Source of the DNA: Metapseudomonas boanensis
GTDB lineage: Bacteria; Pseudomonadota; Gammaproteobacteria; Pseudomonadales; Pseudomonadaceae
Length of the DNA stretch: 64,000 nt
NCBI RefSeq assembly: GCF_018704125.1
Contig: NZ_JAGTIS010000001.1
Location: 1-64,000, forward strand
Direction of reading: 5' to 3'
In this document: one piece after another, positions 46,006-55,626 of the stretch
How the letters are laid out: the number at the start of each line of letters is the position of its first letter
Numbering within the stretch: the stretch's first letter is position 1
Notes under the pieces: generated by a model
Seen by the model: the letters and a program-made list of their open reading frames with translations, nothing else
Database searches by the model: none
Told to the model about the DNA's origin: nothing
Made by a program: the position numbers and the translations under genes

Positions 46006-46821
46006 ATGAAGGTCGAACTCGTCCAACTTGCCGGTCGTGACGGCGATACCGCCTACAACCTCGAGCGCACCCTCCAGGCCATTGCCACCTGCGCGCCGGA
46101 CACCGACCTGGTGGTGTTCCCGGAAACCCAACTGATGGGGTTTCCAACCGCCGGGAACGTCGATGCCGTCGCTGAGCCGCTGGATGGTCCCAGCGTCCAG
46201 GCGGTGCAGCGCGCCGCTCGCGAACGCGATGTGGCTGTGGTAGTCGGTGTGGCCGAAAACGATGCGGGCACGTTCTACAACACCACCGTGCTGATCACCC
46301 CTGAGGGCATTGCCCTGCGCTACCGCAAGACCCACCTCTGGGCCTCGGATCGCGGGGTGTTCACGCCGGGTGACCGCTATGCCACCGCCCTGTGGAAAGG
46401 CATCCGCGTTGGCATCCTGATCTGCTTCGACATCGAGTTCCCTGAGACCGCCCGCGCGCTCGGCCAGCTGGGTGCCGAGCTGATCATCGTCACCAACGGC
46501 AACATGGACCCGTACGGCCCCACCCACCGCACCGCGATCATGGCTCGCGCCCAGGAAAACCAGGCGTTCGCCGTCATGGTGAACCGGGTAGGCGAGGGTG
46601 ATGACAACCTGATCTTCGCCGGTGGAAGCGCGGTGGTCGATCCCTTCGGGAGCCTGCTTTGCGAGGCCGGGCGCGGAGAGTGCCGGCAGATCGTCGAACT
46701 CGACCTCGACCAACTCAAGGCTGCCCGCGCGGACTACCGGTACCTCGATGAGCGCCGCTTGAGTCTGCCGGGCGAGCGCATCGAGCACACCGATGGCCGC
46801 CGCGAGCTGCTGATCCCTTGA
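46006..46821 (+). CDS. Carbon-nitrogen hydrolase (nitrilase superfamily), DavA-like amidase
   Basis: 271-residue cytosolic amidase. Catalytic triad Glu40 (VVFPETQLMGF), Lys108 (YRKTHLW) and Cys140 (ILICFDIEFPE) is intact. The pattern RKTHL, ICxDIEFPE, GAELIIVTNGNMDPY resembles DavA (5-aminovaleramide amidohydrolase) of P. putida. Downstream lies a ureohydrolase, so a guanidino-acid amide such as 4-guanidinobutyramide is a reasonable substrate guess. AAGGAG lies 8 nt before ATG 46006. Confidence 0.82.
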   Translation: MKVELVQLAGRDGDTAYNLERTLQAIATCAPDTDLVVFPETQLMGFPTAGNVDAVAEPLDGPSVQAVQRAARERDVAVVVGVAENDAGTFYNTTVLITPEGIALRYRKTHLWASDRGVFTPGDRYATALWKGIRVGILICFDIEFPETARALGQLGAELIIVTNGNMDPYGPTHRTAIMARAQENQAFAVMVNRVGEGDDNLIFAGGSAVVDPFGSLLCEAGRGECRQIVELDLDQLKAARADYRYLDERRLSLPGERIEHTDGRRELLIP

Positions 46822-46917
46822 CCCCGACGCTTGGCCGCCCCTCTCGCAGGGTGACCGCCTGATGCTTCATGCCGACTTCGGCTCTGCCACAACAACCAAT
46901 AATTCGGAGTAGCAGTA

Positions 46918-48240
46918 ATGGCTCACCTGCAGCGCACTTTGTCGCTGGGGTCGGTGGTGCTTTTCGGCATTGCCTACATGACCCCGATCATCGTCCTCGG
47001 CACCTTCGGCATCCTTGCCGACACCACCGGCGGCCTGGTTCCGGCCGCCTATGTCGCGGCCTCCCTGGCCATGCTTTTCACCGCCCTGAGCTATGCCCGA
47101 ATGGCCGCTGCCTTCCCGGTCGCCGGTTCGGCGTACAGCTATGTGCGCAAGGCTATCAACCCGAAGCTGGGCTTTCTTGCCGGTTGGGCGGTGCTGCTGG
47201 ACTACCTGTTCCTGCCCATGGCCATCTGGCTGATCGGCGCCGCCTACCTGCATTCGGCGTTTCCGGCAGTGCCCCAGGCCGTCTGGGTGCTGGCCTTCAT
47301 CGGCGTGACCACGGTCATCAATGTGGTTGGGCTGCGTCTGGCGAAGAACATCAATGGCGTGCTGATGGTCGTCCAGTTCCTGGTGCTGATCGCCTTCGTG
47401 GGGCTGTGTGTGCATTACGTGCTGGGTGACGCGAGCAAACCGCTGTGGTCGCTGGAGCCCTTCCTCAAGGATGGGATGCAGCTGCCGCTGATCATGAGCG
47501 GCGCAGCCATCGCCTGTTATTCCTTCCTCGGCTTCGATGCGGTGAGCACCCTCACCGAGGAAACCCGCGAGCCGCGCAAGACCATCCCGCGAGCCATCCT
47601 CCTGATCACGCTGATCGGTGGGCTGATCTTCATCGCCACGTCCTATTTCGTGCAGCTGGCGCATCCGTCGGTCGAGTTCCAGAGCACGGATTCGGCAGCC
47701 TATGAGATCGCTCGCAACATCGGTGGCGATGTGTTCGTGTCGATCTTCCTGATCGGCCTGATCGTCGGTCAGTTCACCTCGGGCCTGTCGGCCCAGGCCA
47801 GCGCCTCGCGCCTGTTGTTCGCGATGGGCCGTGACGGCGTCCTGCCGCAGTCGGTGTTCGGGCGGCTGAGTGAGCGCTTCGGTACCCCCGTGGGCAGCAT
47901 CGTGCTGTGCGGCGGGGTGGCCCTGTTGGCGCTGCGAATGGACGTGACCACCTCGACGTCTTTCATCAACTTCGGCGCCTTCCTGGCCTTCACCCTGGTG
48001 AACCTGTCGGTGATCTTCCACTACTGGCTGGGTGGCGAGCGACGCGGCCTGCGCGAACGGGTGCAGTTCCTGCTGTTCCCGCTGCTGGGCATGGTCGCGA
48101 CGTTGTGGCTGATGGTCAGCCTGGATCACTTGGCGATCATCCTCGGCCTGACCTGGCTGGCGCTGGGAGTGATCTACCTCGGCTGGCTCACTGGCGGCTT
48201 CCGCCGCCAGCCGCCGGAGCTGAGCTTCGAGGAGGCTTGA
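46918..48240 (+). CDS. APC-family amino acid/polyamine permease
   Basis: 440 residues with about 12 predicted spans. N-terminal YMTPIIVLGTFGILADTTGG and the loop TEETREPRKTIPRAILL are typical of the APC (PuuP-like) group. GGAG lies upstream of ATG 46918. It follows the amidase after 96 bp; a terminator hairpin follows. Substrate probably the amide or guanidino compound metabolised by the neighbours. Confidence 0.85.
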   Translation: MAHLQRTLSLGSVVLFGIAYMTPIIVLGTFGILADTTGGLVPAAYVAASLAMLFTALSYARMAAAFPVAGSAYSYVRKAINPKLGFLAGWAVLLDYLFLPMAIWLIGAAYLHSAFPAVPQAVWVLAFIGVTTVINVVGLRLAKNINGVLMVVQFLVLIAFVGLCVHYVLGDASKPLWSLEPFLKDGMQLPLIMSGAAIACYSFLGFDAVSTLTEETREPRKTIPRAILLITLIGGLIFIATSYFVQLAHPSVEFQSTDSAAYEIARNIGGDVFVSIFLIGLIVGQFTSGLSAQASASRLLFAMGRDGVLPQSVFGRLSERFGTPVGSIVLCGGVALLALRMDVTTSTSFINFGAFLAFTLVNLSVIFHYWLGGERRGLRERVQFLLFPLLGMVATLWLMVSLDHLAIILGLTWLALGVIYLGWLTGGFRRQPPELSFEEA

Positions 48241-48250
48241 TCTGTTGATA

Positions 48251-48277
48251 ACCGGGCAGGCCGTCGGCCTGCCCGGT
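48251..48277 (+). terminator. 12-bp hairpin after the first APC permease
   Basis: ACCGGGCAGGCC-gtc-GGCCTGCCCGGT, perfect, 10 bp past the stop. No T run. It merges with the third copy of the GAATGAATTC repeat (48275-48290). Confidence 0.65.
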
Positions 48278-48290
48278 GAATGAATTCACC
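48275..48290. repeat. GGTGAATGAATTCACC repeat, copy 3
   Basis: Variant of the repeat at 33235; both arms changed together (C-G pairs to T-A), keeping the dyad. It overlaps the right arm of the preceding hairpin. Confidence 0.6.
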
Positions 48291-48426
48291 CTCACAAAAG
48301 CCGGCTGTTTGCTCGCCGCGCTGCGCTCACTCCTTCCACGTCTTTTCCTGTCCTGTCCAGACGCGTTTACTGCTACCTGGCACGGGGCGATCGCACCCGT
48401 TACACGGGCTGCTTCAGCCTTCTCCG

Positions 48427-48446
48427 ATAGTGCCTTTCGGCACTAT
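48427..48446. other. Hairpin in the leader before the ureohydrolase gene
   Basis: ATAGTGCC-tttc-GGCACTAT, perfect 8-bp arms, 91 bp before the start. The 246 bp between the repeat and the gene contain no frame I can support. No known riboswitch pattern was recognised. Confidence 0.4.
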
Positions 48447-48536
48447 TGTCGCTCCAGGAGGGGAATCCCAAGATGGCTTCACGCGCCCCATGGTGGGTTG
48501 TGTCAAACCTCAACGGATTTCAACAAGGATAAGAAC

Positions 48537-49508
48537 ATGAGTGAGCCTGTAGTCGATCAAACGATGTGGGACGGTAGCCTGCATGTAAACCTTCCCGGCA
48601 CCTTCCTCAATCGCGCCCGGGTCCAGCCCGATGCCCAAGCGCTTCGCCAGGCTGGCGCGAGTGCGGCTTTCGTGGGTTTTCCCTGGGATGGCACCTGCAT
48701 CAGCCGCACCGGCACCAACTTCGGTCCGCGTGGCTTGCGTGAAGCCAGCGAGCAATTCCTGACCTACAACTTCCAGTCCGGTATGGATTTGGCCGACGAG
48801 TTCAACATCGTCGATTGCGGCGATGTCCCGATCGTGCCAGGCAACTCCGAACGCACCCAGTCTCGTGCCCAGGAGATGATCGCCGCTCTGCTGGAAGCCG
48901 ATGTCATGCCAATTATTGGGGGCGGCGATCACTCCATCACCATCGGGCCGGTGCGGGCCTTCACGCAGAAATATCGCCGCTGCGGGATGATCCACTTCGA
49001 CACCCACCTGGACACTGCCGAGGACGTCGGTGGTGAGACGCTCAACCATTGCTGCCCGATCGCCCGTGCGGTGGATGCCGGCATCGACCCGAAGAACATC
49101 GTCACCATCGGCCCGAGTGGCTGGATGAACCCCCGCTCGGAACTGGCCTATGTGCGTGACAAGGGCATCAACCTGTTCACCCTCGAGGACGTCTGGCGCC
49201 TCGGGGCGGAAGAGGTTGGCCGGCAGGCGGCCGAGTTGGCTTCAGCGGGAGTCGATGCGGTCTACCTGACCATCGATATCGACGTGATGGATGGCGCCTA
49301 TGCCCCTGGCACCGGTGTCCCGACCCCCTGCGGCATGACGCCGCGAGAAATCCTCGGGATCATCGCGCAGTTCTCCCGGGCGCCGTTGCGCATGATCGAT
49401 ATCGCCGAGGTTTCTCCGCCCTGGGACCCTTCCGGGATCACCTCGCGCCTGGGCATGCGGATCCTGCTGGATGCCATGGCGGCAGCGGCGCTATCCCGTC
49501 GCCAGTGA
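48537..49508 (+). CDS. Ureohydrolase (agmatinase/guanidinobutyrase family)
   Basis: 323-residue dinuclear Mn hydrolase releasing urea from a guanidino compound. Metal ligands are complete: His132 (GGGDHS), Asp155, His157, Asp159 (HFDTHLDT) and Asp247, Asp249 (TIDIDVMD). HFDTHLDT differs from the usual HFDAHTDT, and the N-terminus lacks the GGNEMPRF-like opening I recall for P. aeruginosa GbuA, so the substrate may be unusual. ATG 48537 with AAGGAT upstream starts at the family N-terminus; the frame extends 87 codons upstream through the repeat and hairpins. Neighbours: amidase and two permeases. Confidence 0.85.
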   Translation: MSEPVVDQTMWDGSLHVNLPGTFLNRARVQPDAQALRQAGASAAFVGFPWDGTCISRTGTNFGPRGLREASEQFLTYNFQSGMDLADEFNIVDCGDVPIVPGNSERTQSRAQEMIAALLEADVMPIIGGGDHSITIGPVRAFTQKYRRCGMIHFDTHLDTAEDVGGETLNHCCPIARAVDAGIDPKNIVTIGPSGWMNPRSELAYVRDKGINLFTLEDVWRLGAEEVGRQAAELASAGVDAVYLTIDIDVMDGAYAPGTGVPTPCGMTPREILGIIAQFSRAPLRMIDIAEVSPPWDPSGITSRLGMRILLDAMAAAALSRRQ

Positions 49509-49591
49509 ATCCTCCGGCTCTGGCCCATCGGAGCCTTCATAACAACAAGACAGACCGGCATGGTGTTCACCATGCCGGCGGGAGCACAACC

Positions 49592-51055
49592 GTGGCTAGA
49601 CATGCAGATGTGCAGGAAGGGGCCAACGGCCCAGACGAGGGAAAACTCCTGCGTGAACTGACCCTCTCTTCAACCTTCTCGCTGGCGTTCGCGTTCATCT
49701 CGCCGATCGTCGCGCTCTATTCTATTTTCGGCCTTGGCCTGGCTGATGTCGGCCCCGCATTCTGGTGGGGGCTGATAATCGCGATGGCGGGGCAATTTCT
49801 GGTTGCCCTGGTATTTGCGATGCTGGTGTCGCGCTTTCCCCTGGAGGGCAGCCTTTACCAATGGTCCAAGCACCTGATCGGGCCTCGCGATGGCTGGTTC
49901 GCTGGCTGGACTTACATCTGCACACTGACCATCACGATGGCGGCTGTGGCGCTAGGCGGGGCGAGCTTCCTGGCACAGCTGCTGGGGCTGGACCCGGAGT
50001 CCAGGCTGGTCAGCGTCTTTCTGGCGCTTGGCCTGATTGCGTTCGTCACTTGGGGCAATACCAGCGGTCGCAGGATGTTCGCAGCGATCGTCTGGCTTTG
50101 CATCGCGGCCGAGGTGATCGGTTCGGTAGGTGTCGGCGTGCTGTTGCTGGTCGAGTTCCAGGTCAATCCACTGAGTTACATCCTGCCGGGCGCGGACCTG
50201 TTCGACAGCGTGGGCACTGGCCTGGATGGCTTCTTCAGTTCCAAGGCCGCCTTGGCGATTGCCTATTGCGGTTGGGCCTTCCTCGGTTTTGAGAGTGCTG
50301 GGGCGGTGGCAGAGGAGGTCAAGCACCCCGAGCGCGCAGTACCGCGTGCGATGCTGCTGTGCATGGCTGCGGTCGGCAGTGTGGTGGCGTTCTCGTGTCT
50401 GAGCCTGATCCTGGCGATTCCGTCCTTGCCGATGGCGGACGGTACCGATCCTGTCGCGGGCATCCTGGTGCACCACCTCGGCCCGCTGGCCTATCGGGGA
50501 ATGCTGGTGCTTTTCGTCATAGGTTTCCTGGCCTGCATGCTGGGCATCCAGGCCTCGGTCTCGCGAGTCATCTGGGCGTTCGGCCGTGATCGGCAATTGC
50601 CGCGTGCCGACTGGCTATGCCGTCTGTCCGGGAGCGACCAGTTGCCGGTCAATGCCATCCTGCTCACAGGGGCCTTGTCCACGACCCTGTTCCTGCTTTC
50701 GTTCACCAACCTTTATCCGATCCTGCTGAACTTCACCATTTCGGGCTTCTATATCGCTTTTGCGTTTCCCCTGGTCGCCGCGAGCCTGCATGTGCTGAAT
50801 GGGCAATGGCGCAACGGTCCGTTCAGCCTGGGCCGGCTCAGCGCACCGCTGATCTGCGTGGCGACCGCCTGGGTGCTGTTCGAGACGCTGAATATTGCCT
50901 GGCCACGCTACCCGAACATTCCCTGGTATGAGAACTGGGCAGTGCTGCTAATGGTGAGTTTCCTCGGCGTCGTGGGCGGCTTGTTGCAGCTGCGCATGCG
51001 GCGTAACGTTGCGCCATTGACCGGGGCCGGGCTGCAGGCAGGACGCCCGTCCTAG
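49592..51055 (+). CDS. APC-family amino acid permease, second of the cluster
   Basis: 487 residues with about 12-13 predicted spans (LAFAFISPIVALYSIFGLGL, FLGFESAGAVAEEVKHPERA). It belongs to the amino acid/GABA-type APC branch, distinct from the permease at 46918. GTG 49592 is chosen because GGGAG lies 8 nt upstream; the longer frame adds 29 polar residues. It lies 83 bp after the ureohydrolase gene and probably shares its transcript. Likely imports a guanidino acid or exchanges product. Confidence 0.84.
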   Translation: MARHADVQEGANGPDEGKLLRELTLSSTFSLAFAFISPIVALYSIFGLGLADVGPAFWWGLIIAMAGQFLVALVFAMLVSRFPLEGSLYQWSKHLIGPRDGWFAGWTYICTLTITMAAVALGGASFLAQLLGLDPESRLVSVFLALGLIAFVTWGNTSGRRMFAAIVWLCIAAEVIGSVGVGVLLLVEFQVNPLSYILPGADLFDSVGTGLDGFFSSKAALAIAYCGWAFLGFESAGAVAEEVKHPERAVPRAMLLCMAAVGSVVAFSCLSLILAIPSLPMADGTDPVAGILVHHLGPLAYRGMLVLFVIGFLACMLGIQASVSRVIWAFGRDRQLPRADWLCRLSGSDQLPVNAILLTGALSTTLFLLSFTNLYPILLNFTISGFYIAFAFPLVAASLHVLNGQWRNGPFSLGRLSAPLICVATAWVLFETLNIAWPRYPNIPWYENWAVLLMVSFLGVVGGLLQLRMRRNVAPLTGAGLQAGRPS

Positions 51056-51076
51056 GGCTTATTGGCGAGCAGGCGC

Positions 51077-52150
51077 ATGACGACACCAGCGTGTATCAAG
51101 GGGGACGAGGTCGGAGCGGTTGCCCAGATCATCTCGGCGATCGGCAGCGAGTCCTTCTATGAACGCCTGGTCGGGCTACTGAGCGGATTGATCGATTGCG
51201 AGCGACGGCTGGTGGTCAAGTACAGCCGTTTCGCCGCCCCCGAGTTGCTGGTCAACGCGTCGCTGGACGCGGCGGCGATAGAAAACTACCTGAGCAGCCT
51301 GTATCGCCTGGACCCGCTGCTCAGGCTCGTCGAGAGCGGCAATGTGCCGGCGGTGACCTCATTCGATGAGATCCGCACCGTGGATCCGGCCAACGCCTTC
51401 TTCGATGAGATCTTCAAGTCCGGCGAGATTCTCGACGAACTGGCGATCCTGCTGCCCAGTCCCGGACATGCCTACATTGCCCTGTGCTTCGACCGCCAGG
51501 CGCGTTGCTTCACCACCACCGAGATGGCTTGGATGCGCCGGCTTTACCCGATCCTCGTCGACGCCCACGCCGCACATATCCGGTTCGCGATCCAGGGGCG
51601 CTTGGGTTCGCTCTTCGGTGATGGTCAGGTCGGGGTGGCGGTCGTTGCCCAAGACGGTGGGTTGGTCTATCGCAACACGAACTGGTCGAGGCTCTGTGGC
51701 GAATTGGCCGAGCAGCAACTCATCGACACCGCCCTGGCCATGCCGGAGCGCGCGCCGGTGCGGTTGGAGGAGCGCATCCTGCACTGGGAGATGTCGAGCA
51801 TCGATCATGCGCAGATTCGCGCCTGCCGCATCATCTTTGCCGAGACTGGCAGTGCGGGCTACCTGAAGCGGGACGCCCAGGCACCCCTGCAGGGCTTTTA
51901 CCAGCGCTACGAACTGAGCCCCCGCGAGTGCCAGATCGTAGAGAAGGTGATGCGCGGCTACTGCAACAGCAGCATCGCCAAGAAGCTGGGGCTGAGCCCG
52001 GGAACTGTGAAGAACTACAAGCAGCGGCTTTATTACAAGCTCGACATCACCAGTGAGCGGGAGATCTTCTCGCTGTTCATGCAGTACCTGTTCGAAGAGA
52101 GTGACCCGGTGGCTGCTCCCGCAGGCGCGGCGTCGGGCGATTTCTCCTAG
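51077..52150 (+). CDS. LuxR-family regulator, second of two flanking the guanidino/amide cluster
   Basis: 357 residues. The N-terminal part (SFYERLVGLLSGLIDCERR, YLSSLYRLDPLLRL) parallels the LuxR protein at 45083; a longer middle segment follows and then the HTH (LSPRECQIVEKVMRGYCNSSIAKKLGL, TVKNYKQRLYYKLDI). ATG 51077 has AGG upstream. The gene lies 21 bp after the permease, same strand, and its end overlaps the convergent metR end by 4 bp. Confidence 0.84.
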   Translation: MTTPACIKGDEVGAVAQIISAIGSESFYERLVGLLSGLIDCERRLVVKYSRFAAPELLVNASLDAAAIENYLSSLYRLDPLLRLVESGNVPAVTSFDEIRTVDPANAFFDEIFKSGEILDELAILLPSPGHAYIALCFDRQARCFTTTEMAWMRRLYPILVDAHAAHIRFAIQGRLGSLFGDGQVGVAVVAQDGGLVYRNTNWSRLCGELAEQQLIDTALAMPERAPVRLEERILHWEMSSIDHAQIRACRIIFAETGSAGYLKRDAQAPLQGFYQRYELSPRECQIVEKVMRGYCNSSIAKKLGLSPGTVKNYKQRLYYKLDITSEREIFSLFMQYLFEESDPVAAPAGAASGDFS

Positions 52151-53064
52151 CGCGCCGCACTCACCCCTTCCAGCGTGGCGAACGAGGTGTCCTTGGCGGT
52201 GAGCAGGAAGTCGCGCATGAAGGGCGCGTCCAGCATGTCAGAGCGGATGGCGGCGTAGAGCGTGGCGTAAAGACCTTTCTCGCCAAGGCGCTTGGCGGTC
52301 ACGTAGCCGCGAGAGCTGTATTCGTGCAGCGCCCAGTTGGGCAGGCAGCAGACGCCACGACCGCTGGCCACCAGTTGCATCATCATCACCGTGAGTTCCG
52401 AGGTGCGCACCTGGGCGGGCTCGACGTCGGCGGGTTCGAGGAAGCGGGTGAAAATATCCAGTCGGTCGCGCTCCACTGGGTAGGTGATGAGGATTTCCGT
52501 GGCCAGGTCCTCCGGTACCACGTAGGCCTTGCCGGCCAGGCTATGCTGGTTGGCCACTGCCAGCAGCGCTTCGTAGGTGAACAGCGGTACGTAGGTGATG
52601 CCAGCCAGGTCAATCGGGTCGGAAGTCACCACCAGGTCGAGGTCGCCACGGGCCAGGGCCGGCAGTGGGGCGAAGGAGAAGCCTGAGGCCAGGTCCAGTT
52701 CCACTTCCGGCCAGGCATCGCGGAACTGGTCGATGGTCGGCATCAGCCACTGGAAGCAGCTGTGGCACTCGATGGCCATATGCAGCCGCCCGGCGGTGCC
52801 GCCAGCCAGGCGGGCAATATCGCGCTCGGCGCCGCGAAGCTGCGGCAGCACGCTGTCGGCCAGTTGCAGCAGGCGCAAGCCGGCGCTGGTGAAGCGCACG
52901 GGCTTGGTCTTGCGCACGAACAGTTGCATGCCGAGGCGTTCCTCCAGTTCCTTGAACTGGTGGGAGAGGGCGGACTGGGTGAGGTGCAGTCGCTCGGCGG
53001 CTTCCACCAGGCTGTCAGCCTCGCGCAGGGCGTGGAGGGTCTTGAGGTGGCGCAGTTCGAGCAT
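52147..53064 (-). CDS. metR: MetR, LysR-family activator of methionine synthesis
   Basis: 305 residues: HTH at the N-terminus (LVEAAERLHLTQSALSHQFKELE) and effector domain (IECHSCFQWLMPTIDQFRDAWP, ITYPVERDRLDIFTRFLEPA), both typical of MetR. It activates metE with homocysteine as co-effector in enterics. ATG 53064 (MLELRHLKTL) is the family start; the frame extends 12 codons. It is divergent from metE, the classic arrangement. Confidence 0.92.
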   Translation of the reverse strand: MLELRHLKTLHALREADSLVEAAERLHLTQSALSHQFKELEERLGMQLFVRKTKPVRFTSAGLRLLQLADSVLPQLRGAERDIARLAGGTAGRLHMAIECHSCFQWLMPTIDQFRDAWPEVELDLASGFSFAPLPALARGDLDLVVTSDPIDLAGITYVPLFTYEALLAVANQHSLAGKAYVVPEDLATEILITYPVERDRLDIFTRFLEPADVEPAQVRTSELTVMMMQLVASGRGVCCLPNWALHEYSSRGYVTAKRLGEKGLYATLYAAIRSDMLDAPFMRDFLLTAKDTSFATLEGVSAAR

Positions 53065-53085
53065 TGGAGGTTCTCTATGAATAAA

Positions 53086-53124
53086 ACTTGAGATCAACAC
53101 GAATATGTTGAGTTTGTCTCAAGT
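53086..53124. promoter_or_regulatory. Nested dyads between metR and metE, likely MetR operator
   Basis: ACTTGAGA (53086-53093) faces TCTCAAGT (53117-53124), and inside them TCAAC (53094-53098) faces GTTGA (53107-53111). The whole lies 22 bp before metR and 51 bp before metE. Position and symmetry fit a MetR-controlled divergent promoter. Confidence 0.65.
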
Positions 53125-53174
53125 GTCTGCCGCTGTCGACAATGGGCGCCATCACTTGCATGGAGTTTCAAGAC

Positions 53175-55499
53175 ATGGCCCTGTCCCATTCCCTCGGTTT
53201 CCCGCGCATCGGCCGTGACCGTGAACTGAAAAAAGCCCTGGAGGCCTTCTGGAAAGGCGAACTGGACGAGGCCGGCCTGCGCGCCGTGGGTCGCCAGCTG
53301 CGCGCCGAGCATTGGCAGTTGCAGAAGGATGCCGGTATCGATTTGCTGCCCGTGGGCGATTTCGCCTGGTACGACCAGGTGCTGACCCACTCGCTGACCT
53401 TCGGCGTGATCCCGGAGCGCTTCCGCCCGGACGCCGGCCAACCGAGCCTGCAGACCCTGTTCGCTATGGCCCGAGGTGGTGTTGGAAGGAAGAGCAGCAA
53501 TAGCTGCTGTGGCGGTGCCCATCCGCAGCCCCTTCTCGCAGAGGAGCTGACCAAGTGGTTCGATACCAATTACCACTATCTGGTGCCGGAGTTTACGGCT
53601 GATCAGTCGTTCTCCCTGAGCTGGCAGCAATTGTTCGAAGAGGTCGAAGAGGCCCATGCGCTGGGCCACAAGGTCAAGCCGGTGCTGATCGGCCCGCTGA
53701 CTTATCTCTGGCTGGGCAAAGCCAAGGGCCAGGTGTTCGACAAGCTGGACCTGCTGGAGCGCCTGCTGCCGGTGTATGGTGAAATCCTCCAGCGCCTGGC
53801 CGCCCTGGGCGTGGAGTGGGTGCAGATCGACGAGCCGATCCTGGTGCTGGACCTGCCGCAGGATTGGAAGAACGCCTTCGAGCGGGCCTACAATCTGCTG
53901 CAGCGCGAGCCGGTGAAGAAGCTGATCGCCACTTACTTCGGTGGCCTGGCGGACAACCTTGGCCTGGCCGCGAGCCTGCCGCTTGATGGCTTGCACATCG
54001 ACCTGGTGCGCGCGCCCGAACAATATCCGACCATCCTGGATCGCCTGCCAGCCTACAAAGTGCTGTCCCTGGGCGTGGTCAATGGCCGCAACGTCTGGCG
54101 CTGCGACCTGGACAAGGCCCTGGCGGTGCTGCAACACGCTCACGACCGCCTGGGCGAGCGCCTCTGGGTGGCGCCGTCCTGCTCGCTGCTGCACAGCCCG
54201 GTGGACCTCGCTCGTGAAGACCAGCTGGACGCCGATCTGAAAGGTTGGCTGGCCTTTGCCGTGCAGAAGTGCGCGGAGGTGGCCGTGCTGGCCCGTGCCC
54301 TGGAACAGCCGGAGTCGCCCGAGGTGCTGGCGGCCCTGGCCGCGAGCCGTGCGGTGCAACAAGATCGCGCTGCCTCGCCGCGTATCCACAAGCCCGACGT
54401 GCAGGCCCGCGTCGCGGCCATCGGCCCGCAGGACAGCCAGCGGCCTTCGCCGTTCGCCGAGCGCATCGTCAAGCAGCGCGAGCGCCTGCAATTGCCGGCG
54501 TTCCCCACAACGACCATCGGCTCCTTCCCGCAGACCGCGGCGATCCGCCTGGCGCGTCAGGCGTTCAAACAGGGCAAGTTGTCGGAGGCTGAATACATCG
54601 AGGCCATGCACAGCGAAATTCGCCATGCGGTGGAGATCCAGGAGCAACTGGACCTGGACGTACTGGTGCATGGTGAAGCCGAGCGCAACGACATGGTCGA
54701 GTATTTCGCCGAACAACTGGACGGCTATGCCTTCACCCGCTTCGGCTGGGTGCAGAGCTACGGTTCCCGTTGCGTGAAACCAGCGGTCATCTATGGCGAT
54801 CTGAGCCGTCCGAAGGCCATGACCGTCGAGTGGGTCCGCTATGCGCAAGGCCTTACCAGCAAGGTGATGAAGGGCATGCTGACGGGCCCGGTGACCATGC
54901 TGATGTGGTCCTTCCCGCGTGAAGACGTATCGCGCGAGGTGCAGGCGAAGCAACTGGCGCTGGCCATTCGTGACGAAGTAGTGGATCTGGAAGCCGCCGG
55001 CATCCCCATCGTGCAGATCGATGAAGCCGCCTTCCGTGAGGGCCTGCCGTTACGTCAGGAGCAGTGGAAGCATTACCTGGACTGGGCCACCGAGGCCTTC
55101 CGTCTCTGCGCCTCCGGCGTGCGGGACGAAACGCAGATCCACACCCACATGTGCTACAGCGAGTTCAACGATGTGGTCGAGTCCATCGCCGCCATGGATG
55201 CAGACGTGATCACCATCGAAACCTCGCGCTCGGACATGGAGTTGCTGGAGGCCTTCGAGGCCTTTGCCTACCCGAATGAGATCGGCCCGGGCGTCTACGA
55301 CATCCATTCGCCACGCGTGCCGGATAGCGCCGAAATGGCCGGCCTGCTGCGCAAGGCGGCCGAGCGCATTCCCGCCGAACGGCTTTGGGTCAACCCTGAT
55401 TGCGGCCTGAAGACCCGCGCCTGGCCGGAGACCGAGGCGGCGCTGGTGAACATGGTGGCGGCGGCGCGACAGTTGCGGGCGGAGTTCAACTGCCGGTGA
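53175..55499 (+). CDS. metE: Cobalamin-independent methionine synthase
   Basis: 774-residue zinc enzyme that transfers the methyl of 5-methyltetrahydropteroyl-triglutamate to homocysteine. N-terminal [18 protein letters not shown], a linker at about 415-430, and the C-terminal catalytic barrel with HMCYSEFND and NPDCGLKTR Zn ligands. ATG 53175 has GGAG 10 nt upstream. Around residues 100-120 the N-domain reads [20 protein letters not shown], a small Cys/Gly-rich loop where E. coli MetE has a short linker. Its presence alongside many B12-using Pseudomonas relatives suggests synthesis without B12. Confidence 0.95.
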   Translation: MALSHSLGFPRIGRDRELKKALEAFWKGELDEAGLRAVGRQLRAEHWQLQKDAGIDLLPVGDFAWYDQVLTHSLTFGVIPERFRPDAGQPSLQTLFAMARGGVGRKSSNSCCGGAHPQPLLAEELTKWFDTNYHYLVPEFTADQSFSLSWQQLFEEVEEAHALGHKVKPVLIGPLTYLWLGKAKGQVFDKLDLLERLLPVYGEILQRLAALGVEWVQIDEPILVLDLPQDWKNAFERAYNLLQREPVKKLIATYFGGLADNLGLAASLPLDGLHIDLVRAPEQYPTILDRLPAYKVLSLGVVNGRNVWRCDLDKALAVLQHAHDRLGERLWVAPSCSLLHSPVDLAREDQLDADLKGWLAFAVQKCAEVAVLARALEQPESPEVLAALAASRAVQQDRAASPRIHKPDVQARVAAIGPQDSQRPSPFAERIVKQRERLQLPAFPTTTIGSFPQTAAIRLARQAFKQGKLSEAEYIEAMHSEIRHAVEIQEQLDLDVLVHGEAERNDMVEYFAEQLDGYAFTRFGWVQSYGSRCVKPAVIYGDLSRPKAMTVEWVRYAQGLTSKVMKGMLTGPVTMLMWSFPREDVSREVQAKQLALAIRDEVVDLEAAGIPIVQIDEAAFREGLPLRQEQWKHYLDWATEAFRLCASGVRDETQIHTHMCYSEFNDVVESIAAMDADVITIETSRSDMELLEAFEAFAYPNEIGPGVYDIHSPRVPDSAEMAGLLRKAAERIPAERLWVNPDCGLKTRAWPETEAALVNMVAAARQLRAEFNCR

Positions 55500-55550
55500 G
55501 GGGGAGGGGCCGCGTTGCGGCCCTTTGCGAATGAACTGGATGCATCTCTT

Positions 55551-55594
55551 GTAGGAGCGAGCTTGCTCGCGAAAAGGTCGGGTTCGCGAGCAAG
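55551..55594. repeat. REP pair between metE and a LysR gene
   Basis: GTAGGAGCGAGCTTGCTCGC (55551 on) is a standard Pseudomonas REP. TTCGCGAGCAAG (55583-55594) is its inverted partner, and a degenerate GCTCCTGCAAG (55612-55622) ends it. It lies between the two convergent genes and may assist termination. Confidence 0.85.
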
Positions 55595-55626
55595 AACTCG
55601 GCGTCCCCCATGCTCCTGCAAGGCTC

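Noticed and set aside
48291-48536. Guanidine riboswitch before the ureohydrolase
   Set aside because: A hairpin is present, but I found neither the paired ACGR loops of mini-ykkC nor a ykkC-like core.
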